Source: Cryptomeria japonica (lineage: Eukaryota; Streptophyta; Pinopsida; Cupressales; Cupressaceae). Taken from it: 64,000 bases of DNA. Numbering within the stretch: position 1 is the stretch's first letter; the number at the start of each line of letters is the position of its first letter. The translations under genes were made by a program, and so were the position numbers. The stretch is from NCBI RefSeq assembly GCF_030272615.1, contig NC_081406.1, forward strand, positions 109,937,283 to 110,001,282, read 5' to 3'. Below are positions 35,101-46,577 of the stretch, in pieces. The notes under the pieces are model-generated. The model saw nothing but the letters and a program-made list of their open reading frames with translations. It ran no database searches and was not told the origin of the DNA.

Positions 35101-35633
35101 CCACTGGAAGGTCTCACAAGCCAAAATTGGTTAAGGGCATTTCAACCCTTAGGTGCTCCTGCACCACGTAGCACCATGTTCCCTCCACTTAGCAATGAAA
35201 TTTGACTTGTTGTAGCTTTAGGTCATCATATTTGTAGTCTTTCAGTTGTAGCCTTCTATCTGTAGAAATAGGATAGTGGCATGGCACCCTAGTCCCAGTT
35301 AGTTTGGCTTAGTTTACAGTATCAAGTACACATCCAAAATCCTCCCCCTTTCATGCTTTCAATATCTCAGTTTCATATCTACAAGTTTGTGCAATTCTGA
35401 GTTCATTTATGCTTCATTCTTTATCTCCTAATCTAGTTGATCATTCAAACCCTATTTTTTCTCATCATTTGCAACAAGAGGAATAGAAACCCTAAGAGAT
35501 AATCCTTGGCTCTCTCTTACTCACAAGAAGTAGAGAAAGTGATCTATCTCCCTAGGCTCTTTCGTATTCCCAATGTGTTGCCAAAAGTGGGATTAGGACC
35601 TAGTCACCCGATCTCGCTTTTCCCTCCTCCACA
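32132..35633 (+). repeat. 3' LTR of element E, split by an insertion
   Basis: Begins after the polypurine tract (TAATATAGATACCC) and ends CCTCCTCCACA. It is 1.9 kb without the insertion at 33569-35166. It matches LTR D in reverse orientation over its whole length and the 5' LTR of E over the last 500 bp. Neither terminal dinucleotide is the standard TG at the left edge, probably by mutation. Confidence 0.82.
33569..35166. mobile_element. 1.6-kb insertion in the 3' LTR of E
   Basis: The 5' LTR of E and LTR D are continuous where this copy is interrupted. The insert starts TGATAGGGAGGCAACC and ends CTCCTGCACCA; flanks TGTGG and CGTAG may be a decayed 5-bp duplication. TG...CA ends and the absence of coding sequence fit a solo LTR of another family. 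It contains a two-copy direct repeat of about 130 bp (34683-34920) with TGCTCTCTTGTCGGG at the start of each copy. Confidence 0.65.
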
Positions 35634-38600
35634 ATTGGATATGATGATGGATCTATATTTTATGGTTTATATGTGTGTTCATTATTCATGATGGATCATA
35701 TTGCTTATGAGATTTTGATGAATTATTATTACGCTAACCCTACTCTATGATCATGATGATTGATTTGATGCTACAATGTTTGTGATTGTCTTCTAGTGTC
35801 TTCGTGATTAGAGATGATGCCATACCACTCATTGCAAGCATGACATGACTTTGTGATTCTCTATCACTTTCCTGATCATTTATGATGTACATGTGTTGTA
35901 TATATGTTGTATTGCATTTAGTGGTGGATGCAGGATTACAAGTACCAAACATCGACTCCACCTGGTCTCACAGGTCTGAGCATGTCTTTATCCCAATGGC
36001 AAGTTGTTGGAGATGACATGTGTTTCCCTCTCATACTTTAGGCTTAAGTTGATACCCTTGTTAGTTAGTGTCTTGGCTTGAGTCATTGGTCTTCATCATG
36101 TGGTATGTTGTTCAACCCTATGTCGAGTTGCCTTGTGAATTTGAAATTATTGATTAATTAATAATTAATCGATTTATATAGTTTATTTAGTATTAAACTA
36201 AATTAATAGATGACATTAAAATATTTGATATTAATGTGTGAATTATTTTATTAGAGATTTATTATTTATTGATATTTATTTCATGAATTTATATTTAATT
36301 GATGAATTTATATTAAATTATTATTATTTTATGGTCTAATATTTAATTGAATATTTATTATTTGAGCTTTTGATTTATTGGATTATTATTTATTTATTTA
36401 TTTATTAATTATTGGTAGAGTATTTATGCCTATCTATACATTTATTTATTTATTGTTTAATTACTAGTTGAAACATTTATGTTTGTCCGTACATTTACTT
36501 AGTTATCATCCATTTTGCTTATTTGTTTATTGATTATTTATTTATCTTCTTTATTTATTGTTGGGTTATTTATTGTTTATCTAATTATTTATTGTTTTGA
36601 TTATTTATTTATTTATTTACCTTGTTGTTTTATTTGTTGGTTATTTATTTGTTATTATTCATGTACCTACCCCTTTTTATGATTGGCAATCTTGGGAGTT
36701 GTGATTGTGAGGATATGATTATTTAATTGTTTGTTTATTTATTTATATTATTTGTGGTTTATATTTAATTGGAACATTTATTTATAATTCCTTTGATTTA
36801 TTTTATTGGGCTTTAATTTATTATTGATGTTTATTATACTATTATTTCATTCTCTTGTTACTAATTGAATGATTAAATATTATGTTTTTACATGTTTCAT
36901 CTTGTTACAATAGCGCCACTTTAGAGAACAATAGCGCTACATACCTGACAATAGTGCCAGACTACTATAATTTGGGGTTTTGGTGGTTTTTGCCCTTCTC
37001 AGTTGGTTTTTCTGATTTGTTTTGACTCCAGACGCTTTGTTACAGTTTGTTTGAGATTTTTGGGGCACTATGCTATTCATGGTTGATGTAATTGAATTCA
37101 TTTGAGCTCCGACAAGAAGTATTGTACTTGTTTGTTGAGGTTTGGTAATGTTATTCTAGCAAGTTGAGTGAATCCTTTCTACATTGAGGATGGATTAGTG
37201 TTACTCCAATGAGAGTATGCGATATGCCTCATTTTAGATGTTTATATGGTGATATTGAAATTTTTGTTTGCCCCTATATTGGTGTATTTGTCCTTCTTGA
37301 GGATTTTTTTTATTGTTGTAATTTGGCATTGTGAGCTATACGACTTGGTTTTTTATATATGGTTCTTTGTGGATGATTATGGTTGTCATTTATGCTTTTG
37401 GATTGAATGTTCATGTGATGTTATTGTTATGTTCACCCTAAGGTTTTGGTCCATGGTTAGGGGGAGTGGGCTCTTGCATGTGTAGGACCAGAGTCATGAG
37501 CAATGGACCTCTAGGAGGGTGTCTAGACCCGTTGGAACCACATGAGGAGTTTTATTTTGTAATTGCAAGTGATAACCTTAATAATTAATTGGTGGGTTTT
37601 AGTAATAGGAATTCACTTAATCAAGATAATGAAATTGGTTTTGTGGCCCCACCTCATAGCCCTTGAGGGATATTAGGGATGAGATTAGGAAGACCGTTGG
37701 AGCGGTAAATCAATCTCCCTTGTCTAGCTCGAAGGTGGAGATGGTTCCACATGTCTATCAGGGTGTGGCTTGGCCCCTTCTTTGTGAGGATAGCATGTGA
37801 TGACACTCTTCCCTACATGTGTCCATTATCCTTATGCCTTGATTGTTGATTATGCCTTTGGGAGTCTAATGATTTATGATTAGCCTTGTGATGTGATTTG
37901 AATCATTGTTATGGTTGTTGTCTCTTGTGGATGTCTTGTTGAGTCCCTTGGTTGTTAGGTTTCAACCTAGGTCTTGAGAGTGAGTTGGAACCCCATGTCA
38001 TCTCCTAGCACGGGGGGTGGTTCCTATTTGGTTCCACATGATCAGGTGGTTTGATGCCTTCTTCCATAGGGATATTCTTCTTGGATGCTTGTGTGTGTGG
38101 ACATGGATTTATGTTATCTCATTGTGTGGATGGATCTTGGACCATAATCTATGTAATTGGAATTGATATCATGTGGTTTGTAACTCAAGAAAGAAAGTGA
38201 TAGTAATAAAGACTATGTAATCATAATCTTGTGAACACATGTATTAGGACTTGTAGTAGGTTGATTTCAGAATGAGATGTATTGGATGAGATTGTTGTAA
38301 ATGGATATTCAATGTGTATGCAATTCTAGACTAGAAAGGAATTAAATGATTAAGTGATATTATTGGAGTATCTTGTGTATATCTTGTGGATGGTGGTGGA
38401 TATGGTAACAATCATGTATGCCTTGATTTCAAAGTTGCTAATCCTTAATGTTAGTTATCTTTGGGACATGGATATGAATGGGTAGTTGTAGATTTGGATG
38501 GACTCTATGATTCTTCATTATACATAGCTGATTTCTATGTGTTGAAATAGTCTAATGTATCAAGATGACATTGTAAATGTAAAAGAGAATATGTACAATT

Positions 38601-39990
38601 ATGCCTTGTAGTATTATGCATTAGGATAAGAGGTAGTAGTTGAGATTATGGCTTTAAAGATGTGAGATATTGTAATAAATGTTCAATGTGTAAAAGATAG
38701 AGATTTGGATTCTATATTGGATTAGAAAATGAATGATTAGATTAAATGTGTTCTTGTAGTATATGAGCTCAATGAGTTAGTCTTGCATATTGTAGATACT
38801 AAAAAATGGTCAACACCCGTGTCTCCTATTTTTAACATATCATGTGCAAAGTCTTTAATTAAACCCCCTTTTACTAACAATTCTTCTAAGTCCTAAATAA
38901 ATTAATTAAATAATTTATTTATTTATCTCGTTTGTCCATTAATTAAATAAATTCATTTTATTTAATTAACTAATTCATAAATATGAGCAATAAATTAATA
39001 AATCATTTTTATTAATTTATCATATTTATCTTCCTCCAAAATAAAGATAATTAATAAATTTTATTTATTAATTTATCTTTATTTTCTTTTTCTGAGGAGA
39101 TAATTAATAAATCTTATTTATTAATTATCTCTATTTATCCTCTCATGTGAGGATATTTTTTTATTTTCTTAATTTTTTGTTCTTCCATTTTATCTTCTTA
39201 TGTGGAGATATTTAATAATTTTTAATTATTAAATATTTTCATAAAATCCTCCTAATTTTTAATCTTGGAAACAAATATCTTTATTTGATTTTCAAAAATC
39301 AATCTTTTTGGCAATATCTCATTAATCTAAATTTTAAATTCCAAAATTGGGTATGCATCTTCAAAAATCTATTTTTTGTGAAAGGAAATTTTATTTATTT
39401 TCAAGTCTTCTATTTATCTATTCAAATGAAGATATTTAATAATTTTTAATTATTAAAATCTTCCTATATTTTGAACTTGTTAATTTGGTATTTATGAGAA
39501 GATAATTAAAGATTTTATTATTTATTCTCATAATATCTTCCCATTTGCTTTCTTCTATCATCATCCTTCCCTGAATGACAACTTTGTTGTGCACTCAATC
39601 AAGTTCATCCATCTAACCAAAAATCTTTTCAATCTTAGCTATCCAATCAATGCCCAATTTTTTTTTATAAATTGGACTCTTTTCTCATTCAATTTTAACC
39701 ACATTTCGAGTAACCTTATGTTGTGATTATCATCTCTCATTGTCAACTTGCTTTTACTTGCACTTGCATTTGTAGGTGGTATCCACAAATTTGAAGGAGA
39801 AAGAAGAACAATGGAAGAACAATGAAGGAGATTCTAGTATTTTGGTTTGCATTTCAGTTTTAGAATCTTGTCTTCGTGCATTTGTTGAATATGTTAGGAG
39901 TATTTTCATTGCATTTTAGTCTATGTGGTTGGCTAAACTATTGTGCTTTGATGCTTTACCTATTTCCTACCTCTCACACACAGACACACG

Positions 39991-40065
<75 letters not shown>

Positions 40066-42600
40066 ATTCTATTTGGAAGAAGTTTTATACTTGTTGTTCT
40101 AATCCTTAAACATGTATGTGAGGAGAACCTTGATGAGATGTAATGTGTTTCTTAAGGAATGATCTAGTCCTATTGTGGAAGATGATTAATTAGATTTATG
40201 TTGTGATGGATGGTTAAAGTCGAGGAAATTAGGAACATTTGGTTTGGTGTTTAAAACGAATCCAAGAATAAATGGGCTAGGATAGGTATGCATTAAAAAT
40301 AAATGATTCTCATGTTAGGAAGAAAGTATTGAGAAGAACTTAAATGAAATGGGTTTTAATGGTTTCATGTTATGGATGTGTTTATGTGTTATTGATAGTA
40401 AGTAGTGACATTGAATTACCCTATGGAATGAATGAATAGATGAATGGATGAATATATATACACATTGAGATGGTAATTGTTAAGAGGTTATATCGGCTTG
40501 TGTTATATGTTGTTATGGTAAAGTTATGTTCATGATGTTCTATGCATCTATGTGAAGTTATTCTATGGTTTTGAAGTACTAATAGTTACTATGTTGTATT
40601 AGTTGATGTTTAAAAAAAAAAATTCTATTGTATGTTAGATATGTTTATGAAATATAGGGTATTTTGGCAGGAATTACCCATTTGCCTTGAAATGTTGTTT
40701 TTGGGTTGACTGTTTAACAAGCTTTACTGATTTTCTACATGTTATGTTGGATGCCGACTTTGGATGATGTTCCAACATGTGTGGTTCATTGGAATTGACT
40801 TAGAAAGATGTGTTATGATGTATTTAGGTCCCCTTTATCTCCAGGAGTGGACCGCATTGTGTATAGTTTCTTATGGTGTAATTCATTAATGTGGCCAACC
40901 TAGTTGAGGGTTTCAATGAATAGCCTAGTATAAATTGAAGTGCAAATGTGTGAATTGGAGTGTGGATTGATGTGAATTAAATGTGAATGATATGCAAGTG
41001 TATGTGAAGAGGAAGAAGTGTGAATTCAGTTTGTGATGAGCTTTGATGATCATATCTTCATCGTGATAGTGTTTTGAGACAATGAATGTAGTGAGATATG
41101 TTTGTTGGATGATATTTTTCACTTAACATAGTGGTTCAAGGATAGATTCATGATCAATAAATCTTGTTTATTTTAATTAATCATTTCCTTATACCTACTA
41201 GAAGACAATGAGTCCTTTTGGAAGCCTATGCAATCTTTGTATCTTTCCCTGGAGCAGTGCACTTCAGTAATGGAAGTCCTTTGTTTGTTGCCATGTGGAG
41301 AAGTGTGCTTCAATAATGCAACTCCTTTGTATCTTTCCTTGAGATTATGAATCACAGTAATGCAAGCCCCTTGTATCTTTCCCTAAGTTTGTGTGCCTTA
41401 TTACTACAAGTCCAATCAGGTGCAGTGAGCTTCTTTGGCCTTGAGCCTAAAACATTGTAATCAATTATTCATATTGTGAATGTGATTCTCACTATGATTT
41501 TTCCCTTCTTGAGTTTTCTACATATATTTGGTGTTATCATGTGTATAGTGCTTTATGGTTTAATGTTTCATAATTGTAGAGATAAGTTAATTTGATTTGA
41601 AGTTGAAAGGATTATAAATAAGTTGTTTTAAGGTTTAGACTGATTCACCCTACCCTCTTAGTCCTGTTGTGTGTTCAAATAGACAATATGAATCGTTCAT
41701 TATCATTTGAATTACACAATTCCATAATCCTTTTATACATAGTCTCAAACAAAAATCACTAACATTTTCCCTTTGAATTTCTCTTGAGTTTCCCCTCTGC
41801 AAGAATCTTCCCCACTTTTCATTACAAAATAGCCATGTATATATAGACCTCTTCTCGATAACAATTTGTAACTACCTAGATAACTATCTTTTACATTTTG
41901 AGAAAAATAATATAAGCTTTATTTTAATTTGACATTTCTTGATTTTTGTGTAAACAAAGCTTATTTTATAAATTGATTACGATCATGTGATGTAAGTCAC
42001 CTTTACAAAAGAACTTGGAAATAATTTTCAAGATATGGGCTAGTTGATGTACTTCGCCATCTTCATCAAATTCATTTGCACTTGTAATCATGTCACTATA
42101 AAGCTAGTTGAGAACACAAAACTTATATATTTCCATTTGAAAAGAATAGACAATTCCAAAGCTCTGGACATAAAGCTCAAGTGCTACTACGTGACCATAC
42201 ATCAATACATCGACCATTGGCATAAGGAATATCTTTTGAACAACATCTTGATTTACAAGGATAGGCATTTTGATTACATTTGCTAAGCATCTTCCTTTTC
42301 TATGAAATCCTCTAGAATAATAAAATGAAATTTTCCTAAGGCATGACCAGTTCTCTTCATTCATCTTTATTCCCACCTTGCATATCTGAATAACCATCTT
42401 TGGAAAAATATTTTTCATCACAAAACATCTTGCACATTGTTCATATCAGTAGCACTTGTCTATGAATTGTATGAGGTATTCTCAAAATCATCAATATAAG
42501 ATTCAACCAATCAAAACTTGTTTCATCACCAGAGTATGAGGTATTCTCAGAATCATCAATATGTCCATCCCACACTACTCGAATTGCAATGGCTGTAAGT
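35634..42600. other. Non-coding, low-complexity region
   Basis: No convincing gene on either strand. 36130-36860 and 38880-39540 are very AT-rich with TTTATTTATT-type repetition. A short triple repeat ACAATAGCGCCA lies at 36908-36960. 39991-40063 is a microsatellite. Two copies of TATGAGGTATTCTCA (42468 and 42533) form a direct repeat just before element F. The sequence TGTAGATACTAAAAAATGG at 38791 resembles an LTR start, but no partner or target duplication was found. Confidence 0.5.
39991..40063. repeat. Compound microsatellite (AT)n(GT)n
   Basis: About 10 AT units followed by about 26 GT units without interruption, preceded by a short imperfect CA tract (39976-39989). Confidence 0.97.
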
Positions 42601-43033
42601 TGATCAGAAGAAAATCCGAAATAGTTGGAAAAAATATTTTTATATTTTTTTTAGTTTTTCTAGACATTAGTAAATGACATTTTTGAAGGCCTTTAGGGCA
42701 TTTTTAGCCCTTGAAAGTGGCCAATGTTAGTGGCAAAATGATATGCCAACATTCGCATACAACTCTTGGAGACCTTTCCAACAAGTTAAACAAATCATAA
42801 TTTCGAGTCCCGAGCAGAAAGTTATGCCTAGCTAAAGTTAGGATAAAATTTCATATAGTTTTTTTGAAATTTTCATAGGTTTTAGATTTTATTATGTAAT
42901 AAACAAATGTGACTATTGGAATTCGATTCTCAAGGGGTTTTTGTGACCCTTGGAATCTCATGAACTTCTATATGTTGGATTTTTGAATGGAATAGATTAC
43001 TGTTTGGCTTGCTTCAATTCTATGCTTTCTGGT
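42601..43033 (+). repeat. 5' LTR of element F, left part
   Basis: Matches the 3' LTR from TGATCAGAAGAAAATC to CTATGCTTTCTGG; the hAT insertion follows. It has about 50 bp (near 42720-42800) that the 3' LTR lacks. The right part, 54978-55049, continues the alignment from TCTTGTAAAC. Confidence 0.92.
43026..43033. other. Target-site duplication of giant hAT, left copy
   Basis: TTTCTGGT, identical to 54970-54977. The uninterrupted 3' LTR of F has TTTCTGAT at the same place. Eight-base duplications are the hallmark of the hAT superfamily. Confidence 0.93.
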
Positions 43034-43500
43034 CAGAGAGTTTTTTAGTAGCGAATCTTCGCCAATTGGCGAATTCCGCATGAATAGTCTTGGGCACCAT
43101 CGTGGTCAAATCACTCGGAATTTTGGGGTTAATGACACACTGTAGAAACTATCTTCACCAATGACCACACACCATTGACGTGCATGCCCGTAATATTCAC
43201 CTGGAATCACTCGGACGTGGGTATTAGATCACCTCTGCTATTCGCCAGCAATTGTTAAACGACCACGTACCTAGGACCTAATTCACCAATGGTAAATTAT
43301 ATGTTCATTGAATGCGTCGGCCAAATTCGCCAATATCAAATAAAACATTATAAGCATTCGAGGACCCATTTTGCCCTGCTTAAATTAAATGTTCATTGCA
43401 CACCCGCGCAATTAGCCAAAAATGCAATTAAATTAAATGTTTATTGGCAATTGCAACGCCCGGGCCCCGCGCAATTTGCCAAAAATGCAATCATGGATTG
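43034..43500. repeat. Left subterminal region of giant hAT
   Basis: Contains repeated short motifs: TAGCGAATCTTCGCCAATTGG, with its own palindromic core, at 43049; TTCGCCAGCAATTG near 43240; AATTCGCCAATATC near 43325; and a duplicated GCGCAATTNGCCAAAAATGC at 43406 and 43470. Transposases of the hAT superfamily bind such subterminal repeats; the role here is inferred. Confidence 0.7.
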
Positions 43501-43792
43501 CTATAAATACACTATTTCTTACACTCTTTCTTACAATTTGTTCATGTCTGATTAGTAAATTGGGAGCTCTCAGAGTCTCGAGTCTCGATTCGCATTCCGC
43601 AAATTGAGTTGGAAAGTCGAAGTTCATTGTAGGGCAGAGGGCCAGAGTTACAATCCTGCAACACAGGCCCAAGCATTCATTCCTGATTCCTGATTCAGAG
43701 AATTGAGAAGGCATAAAGGTGAGTAATCATTTCTTCATACTTGATAGTATTAGTTTTAACTTTTAATTCATAGTGAGAGGTCAAGACTCAAG

Positions 43793-46577
43793 ATGTCACA
43801 GTCAGACATGAGTGAGACTCCTCAGGGTGGTGAAGGGATTGGGATGTCAGACAAGGGTAAGACTCCTCAGGGCAGTGAAACTGAAGGGATTGGGAGGCCA
43901 TCAAAATGCCCAAAATTTAAACTTAAAGATAGTACCATAAAATATTTTTTGGAATTGGCAAAGTTTCTGGTCCATCAACCTCTGCAGTTGCAGAACCCAT
44001 TCACAGTAGCTCACCACCACTAGTACCACAAGGTGGGATTGTCATTGAGTTAAATGCATCAAATGAGGATGACAATACTGACACAGTAGAAGATGTTCTA
44101 AGGGATACACATAATGAGATACCATTGGCGAATGCAAATGCTAGTACTGAAGATGATGTTGGTAGGAAGAAAAGAAAAAGGAAAGAAAACTAGGGCGAGA
44201 GTGGGAGATGACAAGGAGTTTTAAGATTGATTGGGTAGCAAAGTACCCATTCATTGAACTGGTCCCAAACAATGATGAACATCCAATAAAATGCAAGTGT
44301 AAGATTTGTAGCTGGAAAACTAAAAGAGAGAAGAAGATGCAACTAAAGCTTGACACCATAGAAAAGCATATTGGTAAGGTTTATGAAAAACAGATCATAG
44401 ATGGAAAGGAAACACGAGTAGTAAGATGGAAATCAAAGGAAGAATGTCTTCATGTTAAGTATGCCATGGAATATGAAGAGCATAACCACAAAAAGACACT
44501 GATTCATAATAGTGGATCTGGAAATACAATCAAGGATGGGCTTGAACATGCAACGAAAGATGCAAACCTAGCAAAGACTATTCAGATGAGTGTTGTTTTC
44601 CATATTATGTCGAGAGGGCATCCTATGAAAGATTTCCCAGAATTTAGTAATTTATTATCTTTTTTGAATTTTCCTCACTATCTTATGTCACACTGGTCAA
44701 TAAACGCTGGATGGGAAATGGAAAACTATCTCGCTAAGGTGGAAAAGGAAAATTTACAAGAGAGTGTAAAAGAGTCAAATTTCATTTCATTATCCATAGA
44801 TGAAGTTACTGCGGTAGATAACACTGCTTGGGTTTGTATGCATGTGTATATCATAAAAGAACACATCCGCCGATCTCATCTACTCTGTGTTTGTAAAATG
44901 AGGGGCAATTCAACAGCAAAAAAATTATATTTGGAAGTTAAGAAAGCTTTGAATGAAATTGCTAGTATGGATGACTTGACAATTGCCAAGAAGTTGGTGT
45001 GTGTTGGAGCTGTAGTAATGCAAGGTCAAAGGACCGGTCTTTGCGCAAGATTACAAACTAGTATTGCACCATACATGGTTGGCATTCACTGCATGGCCCA
45101 TCGAATGAATTTAGCATATAGAATTGTAAGAAATTTCCCTACAGTGTCAAAAGTTGAAGATTTGGTCCACGAGCTCCACTCATACTTCTGCCGAAGTCCT
45201 AAATGTTTTGCAGAATTTCAAATTTTTGTTGAGGGAGTAACAGGAGGAAACAAGCTTCTCAGGGATGTTGAGACCAGATGGATCTCCTTGCATGGACCAG
45301 TGGAATGAGTTATAACAGAAAATCAATCCTTGATTGGACTAATGTATGAGCAACGCCTCACAGTAGACAAAGCTCCTGATCTCTTACATAAGTTAAGTGA
45401 TATAGAGACTCTGTTAACTTTAGCTAGTCTTCTCCCCATGCTGGATTCAATGAACAAACTTGTTAAGAAAGCCCAAGATAGAACTATGTATATCAAAGAG
45501 TATAGCACTCTACGTAAAATGACATGCTTGAGCCTAGATGGTCTATATTCAGATCTAACGGGGCGAAGCCCAAATTTTTTTAGGTGGCAGATAATTACAG
45601 ATTTGAATCATGCTGAAATTTTTTTACATTTCAATACAAAAAATGAGTTATGTGTCTTTGTAAAAGGATTTTAGATACCAATGCACCAATCTAAGACGGG
45701 CAAGTGAGGCAGAGCACTACAAGTTAAAAAGGAAGATTTTGACAGGATTGTAAAATCTGTTAGTGATAATTTGAAGTCTATTGCATATGAACTTTCAACT
45801 GAGATTCGAGAAAGATTCCCTCGAGAAGAAATACTTGAAGCCATGGGTTGTGTGTATCCTCAATTTTGGCATTCAATTGGAGATAATCCAAATGACACAA
45901 AGATGTATCATAAAAAACTAGAGGAATTGATATTGACATTTTCAAAAGATGCATATTGCAATGGACAGCCAATAGAAGGAATTTTAAATTCAGATCATCT
46001 TAGAAATCAAAGTAAACAGTTTGCATTGGTTATGAAATAGCAGTTGGTTAACTTGGAGAATCCATTTGAACCTGGATCAATCACAAGGCTTTGGAAAAGG
46101 ATAGATCAAAGTGAAGCATTGCGTATTGCAATACCAGAATATTTGAAACTTGTTGATTTATGTCAAACAATGATATTGGGGTCGGTGGAAGATAAGAGAG
46201 TTTTCAGTGCATTAGGGCTTTTGAAATCAAAGATCATAAACAAATTAGACAAGAATTTGGAAACTTGCTTGAGGTTGTTTGTAACTTAGTATAATGTTAG
46301 AGATTTTCCATATGATAGGGCACTGGCAATCTGGAATTCCATGCGTGATAGATGAGGGGTGTGCAACACTTTAAAAGCTGGTGGTGCTACTGCTAGTGCT
46401 AGTGCTAAGACAAATGAATATGATGGATCACAGACTCAGAGTCAGCATGAAGACGAAGACATTTTTGAATACCCGACTCAGAATGAAGATGAACCTGTTA
46501 GTACTAGTCAGTTTCTGGATCTTGAGTCCATTTGGGATATAGAAGCCTCAGACAGTCGGATTGAATCACTGAAGTGA
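43793..46577 (+). pseudogene. hAT transposase of the giant element
   Basis: From 44208 to 46577 one frame (about 790 codons) is free of shifts but has stops at 45306, 45672, 45705, 46038, 46287 and 46353. A possible N-terminus at 43793-44023 and 43972-44190 lies in other frames, so a short intron or small indels separate it. Domains: BED-like zinc finger (CKCKICSWKTKREK, then KHIGK); RNase H-like core with SLSIDEVTAVDNTAW, HCMAHRMNLAY and DVETRWISLHG; C-terminal dimerisation domain with SVEDKRVFSALGLLKSK (about 46190). The second catalytic Asp, normally DGA before the VM box, appears as VGAVVMQG. The enzyme would cut and move the element in the nucleus. Confidence 0.87.

Larger units (their letters stand above)
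25749..35633 (+). mobile_element. Non-autonomous Ty3/Gypsy-type element E (gag and protease only)
   Basis: Truncated 5' LTR (25749-26251), interior 26252-32131 and 3' LTR 32132-35633, which is split by an insertion at 33569-35166. The interior codes for a long gag-like protein and a retropepsin, but I find no RT, RNase H or integrase motif between 28840 and 32131. The element would depend on enzymes made elsewhere. The assignment to Ty3/Gypsy rests on the plant-type retropepsin boxes. The 5' LTR is cut by the abutting fragment D, so a target duplication cannot be tested. Confidence 0.78.

Noticed and set aside
38791-39776. Possible LTR (TGTAGATACTAAAAAATGG start; TGGTATCCACAAATTTG as primer site)
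   Set aside because: No second copy, no polypurine tract and no target duplication in the window; both signals are short.
39876-40109. Small cysteine/valine-rich protein
   Set aside because: It is the translation of the (AT)n(GT)n microsatellite.
41925-42421. Host gene fragment on the minus strand
   Set aside because: A 105-codon frame with ordinary composition but no recognised motif; the PPR resemblance is too weak to annotate.
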